A stretch of DNA of 64,000 nt from SHWB01 sp050246875 (GTDB lineage Bacteria; Pseudomonadota; Alphaproteobacteria; UBA6615): the NCBI GenBank assembly GCA_050246875.1, contig JBFWVF010000005.1, positions 62,001 through 126,000 of the forward strand, written 5' to 3'. Of this stretch, positions 44,493-53,868 are shown one piece after another. Made by a program: the position numbers and the translations under genes. The notes beneath the pieces were generated by a model. The model was given only the letters and a program-made list of their open reading frames with translations. It was not told where the DNA came from and searched no databases. The stretch's first letter is position 1, and each line of letters starts with the position of its first letter.

Positions 44493-45495
44493 TTTCCAGC
44501 CCCTCGTCGGTCCGCGCGACTGCTGTGCCGATCGCTTTGCAAAGCCCCACCATGCGGCCGGTTATCGCTTCGAATGTCCTGCCGGTCGCCAGGCTCAACG
44601 GCCACGGCCGGGTGCGGACCGGCAGCAGCCGCAGTCGGTACGGACGGCCGTCGACGGTATCGACGAGAAAGACGAACGACCAGTCGTCGTGCAGGAACGG
44701 AAAACTCCAGAAACTGCCGAAATTCCAGAAGTTCCAGTAATCGTCGATGAAGTTTCCCGTATCGTAGAGGATGATGCCGTTTCGGTGGACCTCGACGGTA
44801 TGGAAGACATGCGCCGAATGGCCGTGGACGATGTCGATGCCGCGGTCGATGGCGGCTCGGGCAAAGTCGCGGAAGCGTTGGCGCGGCCTCAGGCGCATGT
44901 TCGGGCCCCAGTGCAGCGACAGGACGACCGTCCCGACGCCGTCGCGCCGCAGCGCCACGACCGACGCGGCGATGGCATCGAGCGCGGGCGAGTCCGTTCC
45001 CACCACGATGTGGTTGGTGCCCGGCGATGCCGCGGTGGCCGCGAACGACTGCATCTGATCCGTCGCGGCGATCATGCCGACCTTGAGCCCGGGCAGGTCG
45101 ATGATCGCCGGGGCCGACGCGGCGGCGGAGTCGGCCCCGGCACCGGCATGGCCAATTCCGGCGGAGCCGAGGTGGCGCACTGTGTCCGCCAGACCGGCAT
45201 GGCCGAAATCGAGGATGTGATTGTTGGCCAGCGACACGCAGCGCACATTGCCGTCTTGCAGCAGGTCCACGGCGGTCGGGTCGGCGCGGAAGTGGAACAT
45301 TTTCCAGCCGCCGGACCAGCGTTCGTCGCACGTCGTGATCGGGCTTTCGAGGTTCGCCAATACGGCATCGACCCGCCGCAAGGCGGGCAGGACATCGCCC
45401 CAGATCCACTCCGTCGGCCGGTCGCGCAAGACCCGGCTGACTTTCCCGCCGAGCATCAGATCACCCAGAAGGGCGAGTGTCGCGGTCGCCGGCAT
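44479..45495 (-). CDS. CapA-family metallophosphatase-like protein (poly-gamma-glutamate capsule type)
   Basis: A 338-residue protein of the PGA_cap/CapA family, related to calcineurin-like phosphatases: GDLMLGGKVSR (about 11-21), NLESPITTC, SLANNHILDFG and HGHSAHVFH are its metal-site motifs. CapA proteins are linked to poly-gamma-glutamate export or anchoring, but many lack PGA clusters, as here (no capBC). No signal peptide is evident. Coupled to exoD. Confidence 0.87.
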   Translation of the reverse strand: MPATATLALLGDLMLGGKVSRVLRDRPTEWIWGDVLPALRRVDAVLANLESPITTCDERWSGGWKMFHFRADPTAVDLLQDGNVRCVSLANNHILDFGHAGLADTVRHLGSAGIGHAGAGADSAAASAPAIIDLPGLKVGMIAATDQMQSFAATAASPGTNHIVVGTDSPALDAIAASVVALRRDGVGTVVLSLHWGPNMRLRPRQRFRDFARAAIDRGIDIVHGHSAHVFHTVEVHRNGIILYDTGNFIDDYWNFWNFGSFWSFPFLHDDWSFVFLVDTVDGRPYRLRLLPVRTRPWPLSLATGRTFEAITGRMVGLCKAIGTAVARTDEGLEIAIA

Positions 45496-45528
45496 GGCTC
45501 GCTCCGGGCTTCGGGCGGCGCCCGACTC

Positions 45529-46542
45529 TTACGGCAAGGCCTCGCTTTGCGGCGCAAAGACGATCTTTCCCATGCGGCCGCCACGCGCGGCGTGTGCCAG
45601 CGCCTCCTTCGCCCGCGAGATGGGGTAGGTGGCTTCGACATCGGCGTGCAGGACGCCGCGCACGATCAGGTCCCGCAGCAGCGCATAGACCTGCTCGCGG
45701 TCGTGCTGCGTCGAGTATTCGCGCAGCCACATGGTCAGCCAGAAGCCGCGCAGGCTGACATTGCGGAACACAGTCTGTTCCGGCGGCATGTGGCAGGGTT
45801 CGCCGGACAGCAGGCCGTAGTTGACCACTGTGCCGTGCTTCTCCACACAGGCGGCAAGCCGCGCCGTCGCCGCGCCGGCCACGGCGTCGATGGCAAGGCG
45901 GACGGGCGCACTGCCGGTTGCCGCCTGCACGCGCGCGGCGAGGTCGGGGCCGTCGACCACCGTCGCATCGCCGCCAAGGCGGGCGAAGAAGTCCTCCATC
46001 CCCGTGCGGCGCACGACGTTGACGGTGCGCCAGCCATAGTGCCGGCAAAGCTGGATCAGGTATTGGCCGACCGCCGAATTGGCGGCGTTCTGAATCACCC
46101 AGTCACCCGGCTTGAGGTCGACGTAGCGGGTCAGCATCAGGTACGCCGTCGGCGGGTTGGCGAGCAGCATCGAGCATTGCACCGGATCGGCCTCGCGCGG
46201 GAAGCCGGCGAGGATGTCGGCGGCCTGCACCGTCACCCGCTGCCGCCAGGTGCCGGCATAGGCCGGCACCAGCACGCGGTCGCCGACCTTGAAGCGCGCC
46301 ACGTCCGGCCCGGCGGCGGCGATGGTACCGGCGCCCTCCGAGCCGGGCACGGCCGGCAGCTTGAAGGCGACGCCGTACTTGCCCTGCAGCGTGAGCAGGT
46401 GCGACGGGTTGATCGCCGCCGCCTCGATGTCGATGGTCACCTCGCCGGGACCGGGTTCGCGCACCTCCTCGACGACGACTTCGGCCACCTCGGTCGGCTC
46501 GCCGAAGCGGGCGAACTGCACGGCACGGGTCTTTGAGGGCAT
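45529..46542 (-). CDS. MDR-family zinc-independent oxidoreductase, enoyl-reductase-like (copy 1)
   Basis: A 337-residue medium-chain reductase. GroES-like N-terminal domain (about 1-125) and Rossmann domain with the NSAVGQYLIQL cofactor region (about 150-160). VIQNAANSAVGQYLIQLCRH matches mitochondrial trans-2-enoyl-CoA/ACP reductase (MECR/ETR1) relatives; no zinc ligands are seen. AGGAG precedes ATG 46542. Close paralogue of the gene at 46721-47728. Substrate unknown. Confidence 0.85.
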   Translation of the reverse strand: MPSKTRAVQFARFGEPTEVAEVVVEEVREPGPGEVTIDIEAAAINPSHLLTLQGKYGVAFKLPAVPGSEGAGTIAAAGPDVARFKVGDRVLVPAYAGTWRQRVTVQAADILAGFPREADPVQCSMLLANPPTAYLMLTRYVDLKPGDWVIQNAANSAVGQYLIQLCRHYGWRTVNVVRRTGMEDFFARLGGDATVVDGPDLAARVQAATGSAPVRLAIDAVAGAATARLAACVEKHGTVVNYGLLSGEPCHMPPEQTVFRNVSLRGFWLTMWLREYSTQHDREQVYALLRDLIVRGVLHADVEATYPISRAKEALAHAARGGRMGKIVFAPQSEALP

Positions 46543-46573
46543 GCGCGAGCTCCTGGGCCGTGCGGTCGCCTCG

Positions 46574-46682
46574 TCCTTCGACAGGCTCAGGATGAGGCGA
46601 CTTGGTGGTGTCGAGGCGGCCGGTAATGCCGTTACCGTTGGACCGCCCTTCCAGCAGTCCTCATCCTGAGCCTGTCGAAGGA
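46574..46682. repeat. Exact 24-bp inverted repeat between the two MDR genes
   Basis: The 24-bp sequence at 46574-46597 (starting TCCTTCGACAGG) returns as its exact reverse complement at 46659-46682, with 61 bases between. This is the widespread proteobacterial dispersed repeat that reads as LSLSKDE-type peptide when translated. It could form a cruciform or a long RNA hairpin between the paralogous genes and may have taken part in their duplication; that last point is inference. Confidence 0.85.
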
Positions 46683-46720
46683 TGAGGCGTCGAAGATTGG
46701 CGCGCCCACGCCTGCCGGCG

Positions 46721-47728
46721 CTATGCCTCGACCTGTGGCGTAAACAGGATCTTGCCGTCGCGGCCCGGGGTGATGGCGTGGGCGACCGCTTCCTTCGCCT
46801 TCGACAGCGGGTAGGTGGCGGCGACCTCGGCGTGCAGGACGCCGCGCACGACGAGGTCGCGCAGCAGGGCATAGAGCTGGGCGCGCTCGGCGGCGTTGCT
46901 CTTTTCGCTCAGCCACTTGTGCATCCAGAAGCCGGTCAGCGTGATCTCGCGGAACACGATGTCGTGCGGCGGCACCTGGCAGGGCTCGCCCGACAGCAGG
47001 CCGTAGTTGACCACCGTACCTTTCTGGCCGAGGCACGCGGCGAGGCGCGCCGTGGCGGCGCCGGCCACGGCGTCGATGCCGAGGCCGATATGGGCACCGC
47101 CGGTCGCTTCCTTCACCCGCGCGGCGAGGTCCGGGCCGTCGACCAGCACCACGTCGGCGCCGGCGCGCTTCAGCATCGCCTCCGGTCCCTCGCGGCGGAC
47201 GACGCAGACGGTGCGCCAGCCGAAGTGGTGCGCCAACTCGACGAGGTACTGGCCGGTCGCCGAGTTGGCGGCGTTCTGGATCACCCAGTCGCCCGGAGCG
47301 AGGCGCACGTAACGCGTCAGCATCAGATAGGCGGTCGGCGGGTTGGCGTGCAGCATGGCGAGCTGCAGCGGATCGCCACCCGGCGGGAAGCTGACGAGCA
47401 CGTCGTCGGCCTTGACCAGCGAGCGTTGCCGCCAGCCGCCGGTGCCATGCGGCAGCGACAGCCGGTCGCCGGGGCGGAAGCGCGTCACGCCGGGCCCGAC
47501 CTCGACCACGGTGCCCAGCGCGTCGTAGCCGGGAATGGCCGGCAGTTTCGGCGGCGCGCCGTATTTTCCCGACAGGGTGAGGATGTGGGACGGCGCGATC
47601 GGCGCCGCCTCGATATCGACGATGATTTCGCCCGGGCCGGGATCGGGAATCTCGATCTCGACCAGTTCGACGACATCCGGGGGATGGCCCGTGCGCGAGA
47701 ACTGCACGGCCTTGCGGCGCGACGGCAT
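46721..47728 (-). CDS. MDR-family oxidoreductase, enoyl-reductase-like (copy 2)
   Basis: A 335-residue paralogue of the preceding gene: GPGEIIVDIEAAPIAPSHIL, GDWVIQNAANSATGQYLVEL and DAVAGAATARLA correspond block by block. GroES-like domain then Rossmann domain. Tandem duplication followed by divergence, same strand, 179 bases apart with the inverted repeat between. Confidence 0.85.
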   Translation of the reverse strand: MPSRRKAVQFSRTGHPPDVVELVEIEIPDPGPGEIIVDIEAAPIAPSHILTLSGKYGAPPKLPAIPGYDALGTVVEVGPGVTRFRPGDRLSLPHGTGGWRQRSLVKADDVLVSFPPGGDPLQLAMLHANPPTAYLMLTRYVRLAPGDWVIQNAANSATGQYLVELAHHFGWRTVCVVRREGPEAMLKRAGADVVLVDGPDLAARVKEATGGAHIGLGIDAVAGAATARLAACLGQKGTVVNYGLLSGEPCQVPPHDIVFREITLTGFWMHKWLSEKSNAAERAQLYALLRDLVVRGVLHAEVAATYPLSKAKEAVAHAITPGRDGKILFTPQVEA

Positions 47729-47775
47729 GCGGGACCTGCTCGACGAGAGCTACGGGAAACGCGGGTGACGGTGCC

Positions 47776-48096
47776 TCAGGCGGCGACCTTCACCTTGCCC
47801 TGGTCGTTGTCGACCAGCACGGGCGTCTCGTAGATGTCGACCGACGGCTTGTTGCCGTAGAGGTTCACGATGGCCTGCTGCCACGGCGTGCCGTCGGCGT
47901 GGAACTTCTCCGCCGCCTCCCTTGTCTCCCAGGTGTAGGCGCCGCCGCCGATGCCGTTCTTCTCGTCGTAGAGGAAGTTCTTGCGGATCAGCCCCGGCAC
48001 GCCCTGGAAGCGCGGGGCCGCCTTCTTCATGTTTTCGGCCACTTGGGCGCGGCTGGTGCCAGCGGGAACCTTGAACCGGACGAGGACGGTGAACAT
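47776..48096 (-). CDS. YdhR-like small monooxygenase-fold protein
   Basis: A 106-residue ferredoxin-fold protein of the YdhR/monooxygenase-like group: VLVRFKVPAGTSRAQVAENM, FLYDEKNGIGGGAYTWETRE and AAEKFHADGTPW are typical. GGAG lies 8 bases before the ATG. Members are often annotated as putative monooxygenases; the activity is unproven. Same strand as the MDR pair downstream. Confidence 0.82.
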   Translation of the reverse strand: MFTVLVRFKVPAGTSRAQVAENMKKAAPRFQGVPGLIRKNFLYDEKNGIGGGAYTWETREAAEKFHADGTPWQQAIVNLYGNKPSVDIYETPVLVDNDQGKVKVAA

Positions 48097-48224
48097 GGCG
48101 CATCTCCGCTATGGGCATGGCCGGCGTCGAGGCTGGCCGCGTATGGTGGAGGCATCATGCGCCAGCGGCCGCGCGCGGACAACGGCGGCGGCGACCCGGC
48201 GGGGCAGCGGGGCGGGAACGGGTC

Positions 48225-49121
48225 ATGGGCTGGTGGAACGCGCTGTCGGGCAATCTGCGCGGCATGGTCTGGATGGTCGTGTCCGGGCTCTGCGTGATCG
48301 CCATGCACGTCATCATCCGGCACCTCGCCAACGACATACACGCCATCGAACTGGCCTTCTTCCGCAACCTGCTCGGTCTGCCGATCCTGCTGCCCTTCGT
48401 GCTGCACCACGGCGTCGGCCTGCTACGCACGACGCGGCTGAAGCTGTACCTGTCGCGCGCAGGCTTCCACTCGGTGGCCATGCTGTCCTTCTACTACGCT
48501 CTGACCATCACGCCGCTGGCGATGGCCAACGCCCTGTCCTTCACCGGGCCGCTGTTTGCTGCCGGCCTTGCCATCCTGGTGCTCGGCGAGAAGTTTCACC
48601 GCGGTCGCATCACGGCGCTGGTCATCGGCTTTGCCGGCACCATCGTCATCCTGCATCCCGATACGGACGGTGTCGGCCTCGGCGCCGCGCTGGTGCTGGC
48701 CTCATCGGCCATCTTCGGCGCGGTCACGGTGGCCACCAAGTCGCTTTCACGTACCGAGCCGACAGTAGCCATCGTCATCTGGCTGTCGCTGCTGCTCATC
48801 CCGCTGACCCTGGTGCCGGCGTTGTTCGTGTGGACCTGGCCGACCTGGGAGCAGATGCTCTGGCTGGTCCTGCTCGGGACCGTCGGCACCGGCGCCCAGC
48901 TCGCCATCACCGAGGCGCTGCGCGTCGGCGACACTGCCGCGATCATGCCGATCGACTTCTTCAAGCTGATCTGGGCGACCCTGATCGGCTGGGCATTATT
49001 CGGCGAGATACCCGACATCTGGGTCGGCATCGGTGGCCTCATCGTCTTCGCCGCCGCCACCGCCGTGGCCCTCGGCGACCGGCGCCGGCGCCCACCGGCG
49101 GCGGCCAACGGCGGCGGCTGA
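48225..49121 (+). CDS. DMT-superfamily EamA transporter
   Basis: A 298-residue ten-helix EamA protein (MVWMVVSGLCVIAMHVIIRH; FFRNLLGLPILLPFV; FYYALTITPLAMANALSFTGPLF). ATG 48225 is chosen; the upstream extension is Arg/Gly-rich noncoding sequence. Substrate unknown. It is less similar to the tandem pair at 10-12 kb than those are to each other. Confidence 0.85.
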   Translation: MGWWNALSGNLRGMVWMVVSGLCVIAMHVIIRHLANDIHAIELAFFRNLLGLPILLPFVLHHGVGLLRTTRLKLYLSRAGFHSVAMLSFYYALTITPLAMANALSFTGPLFAAGLAILVLGEKFHRGRITALVIGFAGTIVILHPDTDGVGLGAALVLASSAIFGAVTVATKSLSRTEPTVAIVIWLSLLLIPLTLVPALFVWTWPTWEQMLWLVLLGTVGTGAQLAITEALRVGDTAAIMPIDFFKLIWATLIGWALFGEIPDIWVGIGGLIVFAAATAVALGDRRRRPPAAANGGG

Positions 49122-49191
49122 CAGGCCGGGGTCGGGCGGGCGATACTCGCGGCATGCCGGCGGGCGGGGGCGCCGAGGGCCGGGAGAAGCA

Positions 49192-50238
49192 ATGGCCGCT
49201 CCGCCACGCATCGGTGCCGTCGCCACCGCCGTGCCGCCATACCGGCTGGGACAGCAGGAGATCGCGTCGCGCGTGACGGCGCTGTTCGGCGACCGCGTTG
49301 CCGACTTCGCGCGCTACCTGCCGGCCTACGCCAACGCCGCCATCGCCACGCGCCACTCCTGCGTCCCGGTCGAATGGTACGGCGAGGCGCACAGCTTCGC
49401 CGAGCGCAACGACCTGTTCATCACGCACGCGACGCGGCTGCTGGCCGAGACGGCGGATGGCACCCTGGCGCGCGCCGGCCGTCGCCACGAGGACGTGGAC
49501 ATGCTGGTCGTCGTGTCGACCACGGGCGTCGCCACGCCGTCGCTCGATGCCAGGCTGCTGGAGCAGCGGCCGTTCCGCCGCGACGTCGAACGCACGCCCC
49601 TGTTCGGGCTCGGCTGCGCCGGTGGCGTCGGCGGGCTGGCGCGCGCGGCGCGGCTGGCGAAGTCGGCGCCGGGCACGCTGGCGCTGCTGCTCGTCGTCGA
49701 GCTGTGCGGCCTGACCTTCCGCCTCGGCGACGCCTCCAAGTCCAATGTCATCGCCACCGCCCTGTTCGGCGACGGCGCCGCCGGCGTGCTGCTGGGCACG
49801 GGACTCGATGGCCCCGCCCTCGTCGCATCGGGCGAGTGGACGTGGGAGGATTCGCTCGACGTGATGGGCTGGGAGGTCGGTGACGACGGGCTCGGCGTGC
49901 TGTTCTCGCGCGACATCCCGCATCTGGTGCGCTCGCGCCTGCGCGAGGCCGCGGAACGTGCGCTCGCCCGCAACGGCCTGTCGCTGGCCGACATCGGCGG
50001 CCATCTCTGCCACCCCGGCGGTGCCAAGGTGATCGACGCGCTGGAGGAGGTGTACGGCCTCGCGCCCGGCGGCATGGGCCATGCCCGCGCGGTGCTGCGC
50101 GACTACGGCAACATGTCGGCGGCAACGGTGCTGTTCGTGCTCGCGGCGGCAATGGCGGACGGGCTCCCGGGCCGCCATCTCCTGTCGGCGCTCGGCCCCG
50201 GCTTCACGGCCTCCTTCGCCGTGCTGGAGGGGGCGTGA
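49192..50238 (+). CDS. Type III polyketide synthase (chalcone synthase-like)
   Basis: A 348-residue type III PKS with the full Cys-His-Asn triad: Cys in GLGCAGGVGG (about 142), His in GHLCHPGGAKV (about 270) and Asn in DYGNMSAATV (about 305). Bacterial members make alkylpyrones or alkylresorcinols from fatty acyl-CoA and malonyl-CoA. Start ATG 49192 with GGGAGAAGCA before it. Overlaps the next gene (GTGA), an ICMT-like methyltransferase, the same pairing as Bacillus bpsA-bpsB, whose product is methylated. Confidence 0.9.
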   Translation: MAAPPRIGAVATAVPPYRLGQQEIASRVTALFGDRVADFARYLPAYANAAIATRHSCVPVEWYGEAHSFAERNDLFITHATRLLAETADGTLARAGRRHEDVDMLVVVSTTGVATPSLDARLLEQRPFRRDVERTPLFGLGCAGGVGGLARAARLAKSAPGTLALLLVVELCGLTFRLGDASKSNVIATALFGDGAAGVLLGTGLDGPALVASGEWTWEDSLDVMGWEVGDDGLGVLFSRDIPHLVRSRLREAAERALARNGLSLADIGGHLCHPGGAKVIDALEEVYGLAPGGMGHARAVLRDYGNMSAATVLFVLAAAMADGLPGRHLLSALGPGFTASFAVLEGA

Positions 50239-50729
50239 GCGTCCTCCACGCGCTGCTGGCCTTCATCGTCGCGCAGCGGCTCGCCGAACTGCTGTGGGCG
50301 GAGCGCAACACGCGGCGTCTGCGAGCGCGGGGCGCGACGGAAGCGGGGGCGGCGCACTATCCCGTCATCGTCGTACTGCACGCCGCATGGCTGGCGGCGC
50401 TGGCCGCCTTCATCTCCGACGGCGTGCCGATTGACTGGCCGCTGCTCGCCCTGTTCGTGCTGCTCCAGGCGGCACGGCTGTGGACCATCCTGTCGCTGGG
50501 AGAATACTGGACGACCCGAGTGATCACATTGCCCGGGGCACCGCTGGTGCGGCGCGGGCCATACCGTTGGCTCGCCCACCCCAACTACCTGATCGTCGCG
50601 GCCGAGATCGTCGTCGTTCCTGCAATCTTCGGCGCGTGGTGGATCGCCGCCATCTTCGGGCTGCTCAATGCGGCGCTGCTCTGCCACCGCATCCGCGTCG
50701 AGGAACGCGCGCTGGCGGCTCGCGCCTAG
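50235..50729 (+). CDS. Isoprenylcysteine methyltransferase-like membrane methyltransferase
   Basis: A 164-residue membrane protein with four or so helices and the ICMT motifs GPYRWLAHPNYLIVAAEI (about 112-129) and RIRVEERAL near the C-terminus. GTG start overlaps the PKS stop. Context suggests it O-methylates the polyketide (alkylpyrone or resorcinol) made by the PKS. Confidence 0.87.
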   Translation: MSVLHALLAFIVAQRLAELLWAERNTRRLRARGATEAGAAHYPVIVVLHAAWLAALAAFISDGVPIDWPLLALFVLLQAARLWTILSLGEYWTTRVITLPGAPLVRRGPYRWLAHPNYLIVAAEIVVVPAIFGAWWIAAIFGLLNAALLCHRIRVEERALAARA

Positions 50730-50738
50730 CCGTCCGCC

Positions 50739-51089
50739 TTACGAGTCGGCCATGTCCTGGATCAGGCCGGCGCAGCGCGAAATGACCGCCGGATCGGGGG
50801 TCGCCATGTCGCTGGCGATCGGCGCGAAGCCCATCGCGGCTTCCTCGCGTTCGCGCCAGTTGCGCGAGCCGGCCACATGGTCCGGCACGGTGCCGGACCA
50901 GGCCTCGCGCGCCTCGTTGGCGCACACGCGTGCCAGCGCGTTGACCCGGGCATTCCTGACCATGTCGCCCGCCGTCTCGGCCGTGACCACGCTGCCCGAC
51001 ACGAGAGACACCGTGACGGCGACAATGGCGCCACCGAGGGCGCCGATGGCAAAGGACACGACTTCGCGCCGGCGATTGCCTTCGCTCAT
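50739..51089 (-). CDS. Hypothetical membrane-anchored protein
   Basis: A 116-residue protein with one hydrophobic segment (about 11-36, VVSFAIGALGGAIVAVTVSLV) and a short soluble domain with two Cys (VCANEARE, SRCAGLIQ). RNARVNALARVCANEA is a recognisable helical stretch but no family is claimed. Convergent with the methyltransferase gene. Confidence 0.65.
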   Translation of the reverse strand: MSEGNRRREVVSFAIGALGGAIVAVTVSLVSGSVVTAETAGDMVRNARVNALARVCANEAREAWSGTVPDHVAGSRNWREREEAAMGFAPIASDMATPDPAVISRCAGLIQDMADS

Positions 51090-51183
51090 GTAATCCTCCG
51101 ATTGTCGTTTGCGTCGGCGCGCGAAAAAAATATCGCCGGCAACAATAGTGCGCCGTCAATGTGGCGACAATGTGATCCTCATC

Positions 51184-53529
51184 CTAGCGCGCCGCGGCGC
51201 GCGCCCCCGCGATCGCCCGCCAGACGCGCTCCGGCGTGAACGGCATGTCGAGATGGCGCACGCCGAGCGGCGCCAGTGCGTCCATCACCGCATTGGCGAT
51301 GGCCGGCAGCGCGCCGACCGTGCCCGCCTCGCCGGCGCCCTTGAAGCCGAGCGGATTAGTCTTGGCCGGCACCTCGTTGGCCTCGACCTCGAAGGACGGG
51401 AAATCGCCGGCGCGAGGCATCGCGTAGTCCATGAAGCTGCCGGTGAGAAGCTGGCCCGAGTCCGGATCGTAAACCATCTGTTCCATCAGCACCTGGCCGG
51501 CGCCCTGCACGATGCCGCCATGCACCTGGCCCTTCACCATCAGCGGGTTGAGCATCACGCCGACATCGTCGACGACGATGTAGCGGGCGATCTCGACGCG
51601 GCCGGTCTCGGGGTCGATCTCGACCTCGCAGACATGGCAGCCGTTGGGAAAGGTCGGCCCCGGCGGCAGCACCACGGCAGATTCCATGAGCCCCATGTCC
51701 ATGCCGGACGGCAGCTTGCCGGGAACGAAGCTCGCACGTGCGACCTCCGAGATGGCGAGGCCGCGGTCGGTGCCGGCGACGACGAAGCGGCCGTCGCGGA
51801 ACTCGACGTCCTCAACGGCGGCTTCCATGAGGTGCGCCGCCATGGCCTTGCCACGCGCCACCAGCTTCTCGGCGGCGCGCACCAGCGCGGCGCCACCGAC
51901 GCTCACCGAGCGCGAGCCGAAGGTGCCGCGGCCGTGCGCGATCTGGTCGGTATCGCCGTAGACCACGCGCACGCCCGTCGGATCGACGCCGAGCAGTTCG
52001 TGGATGATCTGCGCGAAGCCGGTCTCGTGTCCCTGGCCGTGGCTGTGCGTGCCCATCAGCAGGGTGACGGCGCCGCTGGGATCGAAGCGGATCTCGGCGC
52101 CTTCCTCGTTGGGCACGGGGAGGGGGCCGCCGGCGATCTCGATGACGTTGGCGATACCCTGTCCGGCCAGCCGCCCGCGCGTCACTGCCGCCTCGCGCCG
52201 CCTCGCGAAGCCGGTGCGGTCGGCGATGGCGAGGGCGCGGTCCATGTTGGCCTCGAACTCGCCGCTGTCGTAGGTGAACACGAAGCCCGTGTTCCACGGC
52301 TCCTTGATGGCCGGGATGGTGTTCCTGCGCCGCAGTTCGGCGGGATCGATCCCGAGATCGCGCGCCGCCTGGTCGATGACGCGCTCGATGGCGTAGCTCG
52401 CCTCCGGCCGCCCGGCGCCGCGATAGGCGGCGGTGGGCACGGTGTTGGTGAACGCACCGGTAACCTCGACGTGGATCGCCGGCGTTGTGTAGACGCCGGC
52501 GAGGCCGCCGAGGTTGTTGGTCGGAGAGTGCGGCCCGGCGATCGACAGGTAGGCGCCGAGATTGGCAGCCGTGCGGACGCGCAGCGCGAGAAAGCGGTGG
52601 TCGGCGTCGAGCGCGAGTTCCGCCGTCGAGACGTTGTCGCGGGCATGGAAGTCGGCGGTGAGCAGGTCGGCGCGCGAGGCCCGCCAGCGCACCGGCCGGC
52701 CCAGCTCACGCGCCGCCCACAGCACGAGGCCGTATTCCGGCACGGGCGCCCCACGCTGGCCGAAGCCGCCGCCGAGATCCGGCGAGACGACGCGCACGCG
52801 GTTGGCCGGAACCTTGAGAATGTAGTCGGCGAGTTCCGCCCGCAGCAGGTGCGGTGTCTGCACGCCGGCGTGGATCGTGTAGCGGTCCTCGATCGGGTCA
52901 TGCAGGCCGACAGCGCCACGCGTTTCCATCGGGCAGGCCGAGACGCGGCTGACGACGAAGTCGACGCGCGCCACATGCGCGGCGCGGGCGAAGCCGGCCT
53001 CGACCTTCTCGCGGTTGCCGAGGTTGAAGACGAAGGATTCGTTGCCGGGCACCTCCGGCCAGATCTGCGGTGCGCCGGGTGCCAGCGCGGCCGTGGCCTC
53101 GGTCACGGCGGGCAGGGGTTCCCACTCGATCGCCACCAGTTCGGCGGCATCCTCGGCCTGGGCCTGCGTCTCGGCGACGACGGCGGCGACGGCATCGCCG
53201 ACGAAGCGGGCGTGGCCGACGGCGAGCAGGCGGTAGGGCGGCTCGAAGTTGGGCTTGCCGTCGCGCGTCTGTCGCTTGACGCGGCAGGACAGGGTGCCGA
53301 AGCCGGCCGCCACGGCGTCCTCGCCGGTGTAGACCGCGAGCACGCCCGGCGCCGCGCGCGCCGCCGTCGTGTCGATGGCTGCGATACGGGCGAAGGCGTG
53401 TGGTGATCGCACGACCACGAGATGCGTCTCGCCGGGTACCTTGATGTCGGCCGTGTAGCGTCCGCGGCCGCGCAGCAGGCGCGGATCCTCATAGCGCGGC
53501 ACGGACGCGCCGATCCCCAATTCACGCAC
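51184..53529 (-). CDS. CoxL-type molybdenum hydroxylase large subunit (xanthine dehydrogenase family)
   Basis: A 781-residue molybdopterin-cytosine-dinucleotide-binding subunit: the first domain (about 15-125) and the large Mo-binding domain (about 150-700). The active-site loop is AYRGAGRPEASYAIER, the form II signature rather than AYRCSFR of true CO dehydrogenase, and the catalytic Glu is in GAGEAGTVGALPA near the C-terminus. No 2Fe-2S (CoxS) or FAD (CoxM) subunit genes lie nearby, so partners must be encoded elsewhere. Substrate unknown (aldehyde or N-heterocycle likely). Divergent from the ABC importer operon. Confidence 0.88.
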   Translation of the reverse strand: MRELGIGASVPRYEDPRLLRGRGRYTADIKVPGETHLVVVRSPHAFARIAAIDTTAARAAPGVLAVYTGEDAVAAGFGTLSCRVKRQTRDGKPNFEPPYRLLAVGHARFVGDAVAAVVAETQAQAEDAAELVAIEWEPLPAVTEATAALAPGAPQIWPEVPGNESFVFNLGNREKVEAGFARAAHVARVDFVVSRVSACPMETRGAVGLHDPIEDRYTIHAGVQTPHLLRAELADYILKVPANRVRVVSPDLGGGFGQRGAPVPEYGLVLWAARELGRPVRWRASRADLLTADFHARDNVSTAELALDADHRFLALRVRTAANLGAYLSIAGPHSPTNNLGGLAGVYTTPAIHVEVTGAFTNTVPTAAYRGAGRPEASYAIERVIDQAARDLGIDPAELRRRNTIPAIKEPWNTGFVFTYDSGEFEANMDRALAIADRTGFARRREAAVTRGRLAGQGIANVIEIAGGPLPVPNEEGAEIRFDPSGAVTLLMGTHSHGQGHETGFAQIIHELLGVDPTGVRVVYGDTDQIAHGRGTFGSRSVSVGGAALVRAAEKLVARGKAMAAHLMEAAVEDVEFRDGRFVVAGTDRGLAISEVARASFVPGKLPSGMDMGLMESAVVLPPGPTFPNGCHVCEVEIDPETGRVEIARYIVVDDVGVMLNPLMVKGQVHGGIVQGAGQVLMEQMVYDPDSGQLLTGSFMDYAMPRAGDFPSFEVEANEVPAKTNPLGFKGAGEAGTVGALPAIANAVMDALAPLGVRHLDMPFTPERVWRAIAGARAAAR

Positions 53530-53868
53530 GATCGGAATCTCCTCCCGTCGGAGCCGACGGCGTTTCGCAGCCTCATTCCGGTTGCTTCGCCGTTCACAGG
53601 ATTGTCGGCACCGGTGTCCCGGCGCACGGCGAATTCATAACCCGGCGCGGGGTAGCTGCGTAGCGTTGATTGGCCCACGGTGCCCGCGCGCGACGGTTGT
53701 GGCTTTGACTGCTGGCGGCATGGGCGTGGTGCCCCGGTGGGCATCCATCTCGGTTGCATGCTGCCCCGATTGCGCTTTGGCATCCTGCCGACTGCCGCTA
53801 CACTCGTCCTAGAAATATCACGGAGAACCGTGCGCCTAGTTAAACGAGAAGTCTGGGAGGACGAAACA
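53530..53868. promoter_or_regulatory. 339-base divergent intergenic region with candidate promoter
   Basis: Between the CoxL-type gene and the ABC importer. On the plus strand TTGGCA (53777-53782), 16 bases, TACACT (53799-53804) resembles a promoter for the binding-protein gene, followed by GGGAGG before ATG 53869. No convincing operator repeat or small ORF was found in the rest. Confidence 0.4.
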
